Shown: positions 1-5,541 of the stretch, piece by piece
Layout of the letters: each line of letters starts with the position of its first letter
How positions within the stretch are numbered: the stretch's first letter is position 1
Origin: Collinsella sp.
GTDB taxonomy: Bacteria > Actinomycetota > Coriobacteriia > Coriobacteriales > Coriobacteriaceae
Direction: 5' to 3'
Assembly (NCBI GenBank): GCA_019414465.1
Contig: DXLY01000108.1
Location: 1-6,061, forward strand
Length of the DNA stretch: 6,061 nt
The notes under the pieces: generated by a model
What the model was told of the DNA's origin: nothing
Seen by the model: the letters and a program-made list of their open reading frames with translations, nothing else
Databases searched by the model: none
Program-made: the position numbers and the translations under genes

Positions 1-4
1 TTCT

Positions 5-81
5 TGGTCGCGGGGGCAGGATTTGAACCTACGACCTCCGGGTTATGAGCCCGGCGAGCTACCAGACTGCTCCACCCCGCA
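5..81 (-). tRNA. Initiator tRNA-fMet (CAU anticodon)
   Basis: Read on the minus strand this is a complete 77-nt tRNA cloverleaf with an encoded 3' CCA (positions 7-5). The anticodon loop reads CTCATAA, giving anticodon CAU. Initiator hallmarks are visible: three consecutive G-C pairs at the bottom of the anticodon stem (GGG/CCC), an A11-U24 pair in the D stem, and no Watson-Crick pair at the top of the acceptor stem. The top pair here is U1-G72; E. coli initiators have C1-A72. The T arm reads GTAGG-TTCAAAT-CCTGC, and the acceptor stem is otherwise fully paired over six G-C pairs. Its role is to carry formyl-methionine to the ribosomal P site at translation start. It differs from elongator tRNA-Met in each of these features, so I am confident of the initiator assignment. 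Confidence 0.96.
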
Positions 82-112
82 ATGTCTGGGCGCCTCATGT
101 GCGCAAGAAAGA

Positions 113-141
113 ATATTACGCGGGAGTTCGGTAAACGGCAA
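113..141 (-). promoter_or_regulatory. Promoter of tRNA-fMet
   Basis: On the minus strand a TTGCCG -35 box (141-136) is followed by an exact 17-nt spacer and a TAATAT -10 box (118-113). Transcription would begin near 106, about 25 nt before the mature tRNA 5' end at 81, a normal length for a processed tRNA leader. Both boxes are close to the sigma-70/SigA consensus. This is pattern reading, not a measured start site. Confidence 0.7.
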
Positions 142-218
142 GGAAAATCTCGTAGAGCATAATTCCTTCATATTTAAACCCCTCAGCCCCTATCACCGTA
201 AACGAATCGCAGCCGAGC

Positions 219-241
219 GCCGTCGACGGCACGTATACAAT
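219..241 (+). promoter_or_regulatory. Putative coaX promoter with palindrome in the spacer
   Basis: A good -10 candidate, TATACAAT, lies at 234-241. It would start transcription near 248 and give a leader of about 30 nt before the coaX start. No convincing -35 box sits 16-19 nt upstream. Directly upstream of the -10 box, at 219-230, is a perfect 12-bp palindrome, GCCGTCGACGGC. It falls in the expected spacer, where a repressor could bind. The promoter is plausible; the operator role is a guess, because a 12-bp GC-rich palindrome can occur by chance. Confidence 0.4.
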
Positions 242-277
242 GGTGCGCGTCCTTTTATGCCAACACCGGGAGTAGAC

Positions 278-1051
278 ATGCTGCTCGCTATCGATATGGG
301 AAACACGCAGACGGCCATGGGGCTGTTTGACGGAGACGAGCTGGTGCAGTCGTGGCGCATGCCCACCGACCGCTCCTATACCGCCGACGAGATCCATGTG
401 CGCCTGATGGGCTTCTTTAAGATGTACGGCCTCTCGCTCGACGCGGTCGACGCGATCGCCTTCGCCGGCGTGGTGCCGCAGCTCTCGCGCGAGTGGCACA
501 CTGTGGCCGACCGCATTGCCGCGGACGCCATCGTTATCGGGCCGCAGACGGCCGCGGTGACCAAGTTGCGCGCGGCGCGTCCCCAGGCCGTAGGCGCCGA
601 TCGCGTCGCTAACGCCGTTGCGGCCGAGACCTTCTACGGCGCGCCGGCAATCGTGGTGGACTTTGGCACCGCGACCAATATCGACGTCATCGATGAGGAC
701 GGTTATTACATTGGTGGAGCGATTGCGCCGGGCATCCGCATTTCGATGGACGCGCTCGCCGCCCGAGCCGCCAAGCTCGCCAGCGTTCCGCTCGAGGCGC
801 CCGAGCATGCCATCGGCCGCGATACCGAGGAGTGCATCAAGGTGGGCGCCGTGACGGGCGCCGCCGCCATGGCCGAGGGCCTGGTCGCGCGCATGAAGCG
901 CGAGCTAGGGCGCGAGGATGCCACCGTTATCGCCACGGGCGGCCTCGCCAGCATCGTCGCCGATTCGACCGACGCCTTCGACATAGTCGACGGCCAACTC
1001 ACCATCAAAGGCATCTGCGAAATCTACCGCCGCATGCAGGAGCTGGGATAG
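278..1051 (+). CDS. coaX: Type III pantothenate kinase (CoaX)
   Basis: This enzyme phosphorylates pantothenate with ATP, the first step of cytoplasmic coenzyme A synthesis. The 257-residue product has the usual length for the family and its ASKHA-fold motifs in order: the phosphate loop DMGNT at residues 6-10, GADRVAN at 106-112 with the likely catalytic Asp108, DFGTAT at 128-133, GGAIAPG at 146-152 and TGGLA at 220-224. The reading frame is open back to position 23, but the ATG at 278 is chosen: it has a GGGAG Shine-Dalgarno 5 nt upstream and the protein then begins directly with the first beta strand (MLLAIDMGNT). The upstream part overlaps the tRNA and its promoter and resembles no protein. 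The gene stands alone on the plus strand and converges on the biotin-ligase-like gene. Type III kinases are not feedback-inhibited by CoA and usually need a monovalent cation such as K+ (family knowledge). Confidence 0.95.
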   Translation: MLLAIDMGNTQTAMGLFDGDELVQSWRMPTDRSYTADEIHVRLMGFFKMYGLSLDAVDAIAFAGVVPQLSREWHTVADRIAADAIVIGPQTAAVTKLRAARPQAVGADRVANAVAAETFYGAPAIVVDFGTATNIDVIDEDGYYIGGAIAPGIRISMDALAARAAKLASVPLEAPEHAIGRDTEECIKVGAVTGAAAMAEGLVARMKRELGREDATVIATGGLASIVADSTDAFDIVDGQLTIKGICEIYRRMQELG

Positions 1052-1108
1052 AGCAGGGGCTTAAGTCAAGCACGCCCGATGCCACAGTCCCCGCAAATGC
1101 TCGCCAAG

Positions 1109-1151
1109 CCTATTCCTCAAAATCGAAAAATTTTCAGTTTTGAGGAATAGG
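1109..1151. repeat. 43-nt near-perfect palindrome between convergent genes
   Basis: Two perfect 14-nt arms, CCTATTCCTCAAAA (1109-1122) and TTTTGAGGAATAGG (1138-1151), flank a 15-nt centre that is itself almost symmetric (GAAAA-A-TTTTC at 1125-1135). Only the pairs 1123/1137 and 1124/1136 break the dyad; the first can still form G-U in RNA. It lies 58 nt after the coaX stop. No run of T follows on either strand outside the arms, so it is not a classical intrinsic terminator, though the hairpin could protect or end transcripts. It may be a repeated intergenic element, which cannot be judged from one window. Confidence 0.75.
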
Positions 1152-1177
1152 TCCGAGGTGCTACCCCGCAGTCACGC

Positions 1178-1210
1178 AAAGCCCTCCCCGGCACAGGCCG
1201 AAGAGGGCTT
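1178..1210. terminator. Putative bidirectional terminator of coaX and the minus-strand cluster
   Basis: AAGCCCTC (1179-1186) pairs with GAGGGCTT (1203-1210). Inside, CGGC (1189-1192) pairs with GCCG (1197-1200) around an ACAG tetraloop, with a CC/AA internal loop between the two stems. That is 12 base pairs of mostly G-C. On the minus strand it is followed by TTTGC, on the plus strand by a T-rich but interrupted stretch (1211-1228). Its place 38 nt past the stop of the ligase-like gene, between convergent genes, fits termination from both sides. The short U tracts make it imperfect. Confidence 0.6.
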
Positions 1211-1247
1211 CGTTGTCATCGTTGTCTTTGAGCGCGGGCGCCTCGCG

Positions 1248-1949
1248 TTACAGTCCGCGAATCCGTACGGCCTCAGGCGGAAACTCCTGCTCGCCGGCAT
1301 CGGTCTTGATGGTCGCGCGACCCCAGATGTCCAGGCCCGCAAACACACCGACCGCAAGCGGCAAGCCGTTGGGCGACACCGCCGCAACTTGGCGACCGAG
1401 CAGCGGCACCATATCGAAGTACTCGCCCAACACGGGGGCCAACGGCCCTGCGGCGCCTTGCGGCGTGTTGGCAACAACCGCCCAGGCGTCCACGCGGGCC
1501 AGCACGGCGGCGGCCAGCGCCTCGACCAGCGCTTCGTCAGCCACGTCCACACCAAGCTCGCTCAACGCCGAACGCTCAATATCCACCGTCACGGCACCGA
1601 ACATGCCCGCGGCACCGGCACCGCCGTTCACGGCAACACGCGCGAGCGACGTCTCAAACGCAGGCGCACCGCACACGATATCGCTCGGCCACCGGATACC
1701 CACCTTGCCGGCAAGGCCCAGGCCCGGCGTCGACACTGTGCCCACAAGCGCATCCATCATGCCCATCGCGGCCACAAACGGCAGGCCGTGGAAGGCGTGC
1801 ATATTCACATCCGGACGCACGACCAGCGAAAACGTCAGCGAAGCATCGCCCGCGCTCCACGCGCACCAGCCCGCGGACGCACCCTCGCGGCCCGCATCGC
1901 GCGCGGCGTCGAGCTCGGTGCCGGCGGCAACAGCATTCATCTCGATCAT
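1248..1949 (-). CDS. Biotin/lipoate protein ligase-fold protein, probably degenerate (BirA-like)
   Basis: The 233-residue product resembles the catalytic and C-terminal parts of biotin--protein ligases, which attach biotin to carboxylase carrier proteins through biotinyl-AMP. Matches are WSAGDASLTFSLVVRP (residues 31-46, like the W-SP-G-L-FS-RP stretch), GIRWPSD (84-90, like KWPND), and a small C-terminal SH3-like region with alternating hydrophobic strands (about 180-233). There is no N-terminal DNA-binding domain, so it should not act as a BirA-type repressor. Two key elements look missing: the GRGRRG adenylate-binding loop, where only GREGASAGW is seen near 20-28, and the Lys in the KL-GIL motif, replaced by CGAPAFETSL (93-102). 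Catalysis is therefore doubtful. The start ATG follows the TAG stop of the folate gene with no gap (ATGTAGATG), suggesting translational coupling; a second ATG three codons later is possible. Family membership is fairly sure, function is not. Confidence 0.7.
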   Translation of the reverse strand: MIEMNAVAAGTELDAARDAGREGASAGWCAWSAGDASLTFSLVVRPDVNMHAFHGLPFVAAMGMMDALVGTVSTPGLGLAGKVGIRWPSDIVCGAPAFETSLARVAVNGGAGAAGMFGAVTVDIERSALSELGVDVADEALVEALAAAVLARVDAWAVVANTPQGAAGPLAPVLGEYFDMVPLLGRQVAAVSPNGLPLAVGVFAGLDIWGRATIKTDAGEQEFPPEAVRIRGL

Positions 1950-3677
1950 CTACATACGCCCCAATTCGCCCACGATATGGCCCACGCGGTCCTCGGGCTC
2001 CTTGACCTCGACGCCGTTGTAGCGGAAGAACCGCGCCGGGTCGTGCATCAGGTCCTCGAGCGGCACCAGCACAAAATCGCGTTCGCCGATCAGCGGATGC
2101 GGCAGGCGCAGCTTTTTGCCGCCGTGGGTCTCGCCGTCCATCCACAGCAGGTCCAGGTCGATGGTGCGTGGGCCATTGACCTTGGCCTTTTTGGAACGGT
2201 CGCGGCCCAGCTCGGCCTCGATCTCCATAAGCTCATCGAGCAGCACCAACGGCGCCAGCTCGGTCTTGATCTCGATGACGGCATTGGCGAAGGCGTCCTG
2301 GCGCGTCTCGTAGGCCGGTTCGCTCTCGTAGATGCGAGAGCAGTTGGACACGCAGGTGAGCGGGATCTCGGCAATCATGTCGCGCGCGGCGCGGATGTTA
2401 TCGCAACGATGTCCCAGGTTGGAGCCCACGGCCACAAACGCGCGACGCGGCTGCGGCTTGGCAACAGCCCAGTAACCGTTCAGGAACTGTGCAAAGCCCG
2501 CGACGTCGTGCACGCGCACGATGTTGGCGCCGGCCTGGATGGCGCCCAGGCACACGCCAAACGTGGCGGCATCGCGCTCGGCGGCCTCGGTCACGCCCGA
2601 GACAGCGCCCACAAAGCGCTTGCGCGACACGGCGCACATGAGTGGATAGCCCAGCGACGCCATCTTGGCGGTCTCGCGCTGGATGACGATGTCCTCGTTG
2701 GCCGTCTTGCCAAACCCCGGGCCTGGATCGATGCAGATGCGGTCGCGCGACACGCCAGCGTGGATGAGCGCGCGGGCCTGATCGGACAGAAAGCCCATGA
2801 CGCGGCGCATGATGGGCGCCGAATCGGGCAGGGTAAAGCGGCGGAGCTGCGAGGTGGGAACGTAGGCCTCCTCGCGGCGGGCGCTGCGGCGCATCATGGC
2901 GGCCAGGTGATCGCTGGGCTCCGGCGCGGGCTCAGGGGTTGCGGCAGACTCGGTGACAGGGGCGGCCTCTTCGGCGGCAGGCGCCTCCTGCTTCTGCTCG
3001 CCCGTAGGCTCGGGTGCGGACTCCGGATCGCCAAACGGCAGCGAGGGCTGCACCACGCCACCCGGCAGCTTGGCCTCCATCTTGGGCTCGCCCAGCAGCT
3101 TGCCACGGCGACGGCGGGCAGGCTTCTCGGCCTCGCGCGCGGCCTCGGCAGCCGCCTCGCGCGCCTTCTCGGCAACAAACGCCGCGGCAGAGGTATCGAG
3201 CTGCACCGTCGCGTGCGTACGAGCGGGCGCAGCGACCTCGCCGGCGTGCATTACGATAACGCCGCAGGTGCTCGCCGCGACAAACTCGACCATCTTGGGG
3301 TCGGTGAAGCCCGTCACGTCGTTGACGATCGAGGCGCCGCAGCGCACGGCCGCCTTGGCAACCGCCACATGGCGCGTGTCGATCGAGACGATGGCGCCCT
3401 CTTTGGCCAGCGCGCGCACCACGGGTAGCACGCGGCGAGCCTCCTCGTCGGGGTTGACCGGGGTAAAGCCGGGGCGCGTGGACTCACCGCCCACGTCGAT
3501 GATGTCGGCGCCGGCGTCGAGCATCGCCAGGCCGTACTCGATGGCGGCATCCGGGTCGAAGTGCTCCCCGCCGTCGCTAAACGAATCGGGCGTCACGTTG
3601 AGGACGCCCATGATGCGCGGACGGTCAAAGCTGAGCTCGTACTTTCCGCACCGCCATGTCTTGCTATCGTTCGCCAT
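1950..3677 (-). CDS. Fused dihydropteroate synthase / HPPK (FolP-FolK), with large insertion
   Basis: This 575-residue bifunctional enzyme should carry out two consecutive cytoplasmic folate steps: HPPK pyrophosphorylates hydroxymethyl-dihydropterin and DHPS joins the product to p-aminobenzoate. The DHPS part (about 19-405) has LNVTPDSFSDGG (26-37), DVGGESTRPG (61-70), VND with Asn119, DPGPGFGK (317-324), SRKRF with Lys353 and RVHDV with Arg388 and His390, so its catalytic set is intact. It is interrupted after MHAG (143-146) by about 135 residues rich in Ala, Glu, Pro and Arg, with a basic RRRRGK patch (188-193); the barrel resumes around residue 283. The HPPK part (412-540) has VGSNLG, YESEP, the signature NGPRTIDLD (501-509) with metal-binding Asp507 and Asp509, and LPHP (525-528). 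A single long DHPS is normally about 270 residues. The DHPS-HPPK order is opposite to the fungal and plant HPPK-DHPS fusions. The ATG at 3677 is chosen for its AGGAGG 6 nt upstream. No folB is nearby. Confidence 0.93.
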   Translation of the reverse strand: MANDSKTWRCGKYELSFDRPRIMGVLNVTPDSFSDGGEHFDPDAAIEYGLAMLDAGADIIDVGGESTRPGFTPVNPDEEARRVLPVVRALAKEGAIVSIDTRHVAVAKAAVRCGASIVNDVTGFTDPKMVEFVAASTCGVIVMHAGEVAAPARTHATVQLDTSAAAFVAEKAREAAAEAAREAEKPARRRRGKLLGEPKMEAKLPGGVVQPSLPFGDPESAPEPTGEQKQEAPAAEEAAPVTESAATPEPAPEPSDHLAAMMRRSARREEAYVPTSQLRRFTLPDSAPIMRRVMGFLSDQARALIHAGVSRDRICIDPGPGFGKTANEDIVIQRETAKMASLGYPLMCAVSRKRFVGAVSGVTEAAERDAATFGVCLGAIQAGANIVRVHDVAGFAQFLNGYWAVAKPQPRRAFVAVGSNLGHRCDNIRAARDMIAEIPLTCVSNCSRIYESEPAYETRQDAFANAVIEIKTELAPLVLLDELMEIEAELGRDRSKKAKVNGPRTIDLDLLWMDGETHGGKKLRLPHPLIGERDFVLVPLEDLMHDPARFFRYNGVEVKEPEDRVGHIVGELGRM

Positions 3678-3683
3678 GAACAT

Positions 3684-3689
3684 CCTCCT
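3684..3689 (-). promoter_or_regulatory. Shine-Dalgarno that decides the folP-folK start
   Basis: On the minus strand a perfect AGGAGG abuts an ATG at 3683 with no spacer and lies 6 nt before the in-frame ATG at 3677. Only the second spacing is workable, so the protein should begin MANDSK, not MFMAND. The frame is open to 4088, but that extension overlaps the sirtuin gene and is not protein-like. Confidence 0.85.
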
Positions 3690-3700
3690 AAAATGCCCAC

Positions 3701-3726
3701 GCCGCCGAGCTTGGGGAGCTGGCGGC
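3701..3726 (-). promoter_or_regulatory. GC-rich hairpin in the folP-folK leader
   Basis: GCCGCC (3701-3706) pairs with GGCGGC (3721-3726) and AGCT (3708-3711) with AGCT (3717-3720), around a 5-nt loop and one bulged base at 3707. That gives ten pairs, most of them G-C. It lies about 11 nt upstream of the folP-folK Shine-Dalgarno on the minus strand. No real U run follows (GTGGGCATTTTAGG), so it is either a weak terminator of the sirtuin gene or a leader structure affecting folate-gene expression. I cannot choose between these. Confidence 0.5.
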
Positions 3727-3752
3727 GGGGTCGCTTTGCACTCAGTCTTTCT

Positions 3753-3783
3753 ATTGTATCCGCGCGCGCGGGCTAGAACGCAA
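3753..3783 (-). promoter_or_regulatory. Possible internal promoter for folP-folK
   Basis: On the minus strand GATACAAT contains a good -10 box, TACAAT (3758-3753), similar to the one proposed before coaX. The best -35 match is TTGCGT (3783-3778), with a long 19-nt spacer, so the promoter is only tentative. The spacer contains an alternating CG run (3761-3770). The predicted start near 3746 gives a leader of about 69 nt that includes the GC-rich hairpin. The 95-bp gap after the sirtuin stop supports separate transcription. Confidence 0.4.
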
Positions 3784-4525
3784 ACGCGGCCGCGATGTCG
3801 CAAGAAATCAGCAGGTCGGCATTTGCATCCTGATCGGTGGGAGCAAGATTGCAAATGGCCAGCGTATCGCCGGTAAAGTAACGCGTAAGGCCCGCCGCCG
3901 GATACACCACGAGCGAGGTCCCGCCCACAATGAGGGCATCGGCCGCGGCGATGGCGGTAACGGCGCCAGTCAGCACGTGCTCGTCGAGCGGCTCCTCGTA
4001 GAGCACCACATCGGGCTTGATGCGCCCACCGCACGCAGGACACACGGGCACGCCCGCGGCGTCCTCGTGCTCGCGCGAGCAAATCCACTCGGCGCTATAG
4101 ACCGCGCCGCACGACTGGCAAATGTTGCGGTGGACCGAACCGTGTAGCTCAAATACGTGCTTCGAGCCGGCCATCTGATGCAAGCCGTCGATGTTTTGCG
4201 TTACCACAGCGCTGAGCTTGCCGGCGCGCTCCAGCTCGGCCAGCTTAGCGTGGCAGCGATTAGGCTTGGCGCCAAGCGCGATCATCTTGGTGCGGTAGAA
4301 GTCGAAGAACTCGGCCGGATGTGCCTCGTAAAAGCTATGCGAGAGCATAGTCTCGGGCGGGTAGGCAAACTGCTGGTGATACAGGCCGTCCACGCTGCGG
4401 AAATCGGGGATGCCGCTCGCCGTGGAAACACCGGCGCCGCCAAAGAACACCACACGCTTGTGGGTGCCGAACAGCTCCGCCAGTGCGGCGGAGGCCTGCT
4501 TGGGGTCCGTTATCGCCTGCGTCAT
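3773..4525 (-). CDS. Sir2-family NAD-dependent protein deacylase (sirtuin)
   Basis: Sirtuins remove acyl groups from protein lysines, consuming NAD+ and releasing nicotinamide and O-acyl-ADP-ribose. The 250-residue product has typical bacterial length and all core motifs: GAGVSTASGIPDFRS at 30-44 for NAD binding, TQNIDGLH at 109-116, the catalytic His128 in LHGS, a zinc ribbon with Cys136, Cys139, Cys162 and Cys165, and GGTSLVVYPAAGL at 201-213. The STASGIPDFR form and the absence of the Tyr/Arg pair of CobB-like desuccinylases suggest a class U, deacetylase-type enzyme (inference). The ATG at 4525 is chosen because GGAGGA lies 5 nt upstream; an ATG 17 codons earlier lacks a site and adds a non-conserved tail. 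It is the first gene of the minus-strand cluster and is divergent from the exonuclease gene, with 135 bp between them. I see no convincing promoter for it in that gap. Confidence 0.95.
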   Translation of the reverse strand: MTQAITDPKQASAALAELFGTHKRVVFFGGAGVSTASGIPDFRSVDGLYHQQFAYPPETMLSHSFYEAHPAEFFDFYRTKMIALGAKPNRCHAKLAELERAGKLSAVVTQNIDGLHQMAGSKHVFELHGSVHRNICQSCGAVYSAEWICSREHEDAAGVPVCPACGGRIKPDVVLYEEPLDEHVLTGAVTAIAAADALIVGGTSLVVYPAAGLTRYFTGDTLAICNLAPTDQDANADLLISCDIAAAFAF

Positions 4526-4660
4526 ATGAGTCCTCCGTCCTTGTTGGTCGGGCAGCATCGGGCGACATCCCGGCATACGTCCTTTGAGTCAGCATGCGCG
4601 GAGCCCACCCCGCCCCTATTGCGCTAATCTTAAGCCTGCCAACCCCGTCGAAAGGACACC

Positions 4661-5479
4661 ATGCCTCAGACTTACACCTTTGCCTCGTGGAACGTCAACG
4701 GCCTGCGCGCCGTGCTCAAAAAGGACCCGAGCTTTATCCAGATCGCGCAAGAACTCGACGTCGATATCCTGGCGCTGCAGGAGACCAAGCTGCAGGAGGG
4801 CCAGGTCGATATCGACCTGCCCGGCTATCACCAAACATGGAGCTACGCCGAGCGCAAAGGCTATTCGGGAACCGCAGTCTTTAGCCGCCAGGAACCGATA
4901 CGCGTACTGCACGCCGACGCGCTGCTGCCCTACGCCGGCGAGGGCAAGGCTGCTGAGCTCGTTGCCCAAGCCGCAACCGAGGGCCGCGTCTGCGCGTTGG
5001 AATTCGCCAAGTTTTGGTTTGTCGATGTATACACGCCCAACGCCCAAAACGAGCTCGCGCGTATCGATGTGCGCATGGCATGGGACGATGCCTACCGCCG
5101 CTTTTTGAGCGCGCTTGAGCACGAGACCGGTAAACCCGTGGTGACCTGCGGCGACTTTAACGTAGCGCACGAGGAAATCGACCTTAAGAACCCCAAGTCC
5201 AACCGCGGCAACGCGGGCTTTTCGGACGAGGAACGCGGCAAGTTTACCGAGCTGCTCAACGCCGGGCTTACCGATACCTGGCGTGCGGCAAATCCCGACG
5301 TCGAGGGCGTCTACAGCTGGTGGAGCTACCGCTTTAATGCCCGTAAGAACAACGCAGGCTGGCGCATCGACTACTTCCTGGTAAGCGATGCAATCGCCGC
5401 CAACGTTCGCGACACCGGTATCCGTGGCGATATCTTCGGCAGCGACCACTGCCCCGTCACCCTCACGCTAGAGCTCTAG
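4661..5479 (+). CDS. xth: Exodeoxyribonuclease III / AP endonuclease (XthA/ExoA family)
   Basis: This Mg2+-dependent nuclease cuts DNA at abasic sites and trims 3' blocked ends in base-excision repair. The 272-residue product has the family length and the full exonuclease-endonuclease-phosphatase motif set: WNVNGLRA (10-17) with Asn11, LQETK (39-43) with the metal-binding Glu41, VYTPN (123-127), GDFN (164-167) with Asp165 and Asn167, RIDYF (235-239) and SDHCPV (261-266) with catalytic His263. The stretch HADALLPYAGEGKAAELVAQAATEGRV (split here as 84-110) is roughly ten residues longer than usual before the conserved EGRV, a minor surface-loop difference. The ATG at 4661 has AAAGGA 4 nt upstream and gives the standard N-terminus. 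A TAATCT at 4625-4630 could be its -10 box, but no -35 box supports it. It is a single-gene unit converging on the ECF S component. Confidence 0.95.
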   Translation: MPQTYTFASWNVNGLRAVLKKDPSFIQIAQELDVDILALQETKLQEGQVDIDLPGYHQTWSYAERKGYSGTAVFSRQEPIRVLHADALLPYAGEGKAAELVAQAATEGRVCALEFAKFWFVDVYTPNAQNELARIDVRMAWDDAYRRFLSALEHETGKPVVTCGDFNVAHEEIDLKNPKSNRGNAGFSDEERGKFTELLNAGLTDTWRAANPDVEGVYSWWSYRFNARKNNAGWRIDYFLVSDAIAANVRDTGIRGDIFGSDHCPVTLTLEL

Positions 5480-5541
5480 CCCCAAGTAATTTCCTGGGAG
5501 ACAGAGGAAAACAGATCATGTGACCCCTCTCCCCCTATAAG

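Noticed and set aside
23..277. Upstream extension of the coaX frame
   Set aside because: It overlaps the tRNA gene and promoter, lacks a ribosome binding site at its start and resembles no pantothenate kinase N-terminus.
116..808. Minus-strand frame opposite coaX
   Set aside because: Low-complexity His/Arg/Gly-rich translation with no motif, antisense to a well-supported gene.
1109..1151. Classical intrinsic terminator
   Set aside because: The hairpin is AT-rich and not followed by a U run on either strand; the hairpin at 1178-1210 fits termination better.
1140..3428. 762-codon open frame on the plus strand antisense to the ligase-like and folate genes
   Set aside because: Its product is rich in Arg, His, Gly and Ala with no domain, as expected from a shadow frame of GC-rich genes; the opposite strand encodes clear conserved enzymes.
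2953..3876. Plus-strand frame rich in Ser/Ala/Arg opposite the DHPS insertion
   Set aside because: It mirrors the low-complexity insertion codons, has no recognisable domain and no ribosome binding site.
3678..4088. N-terminal extension of the folate fusion into the sirtuin region
   Set aside because: The added residues are Arg/Ala-rich out-of-frame translation of the sirtuin; a perfect AGGAGG supports the start at 3677.
4526..4576. Earlier ATG for the sirtuin
   Set aside because: It would add 17 non-conserved residues with no ribosome binding site, while GGAGGA supports the ATG at 4525.
4616..5449. 277-codon minus-strand frame opposite the exonuclease
   Set aside because: Shadow frame of a gene whose full catalytic motif set is visible on the other strand.
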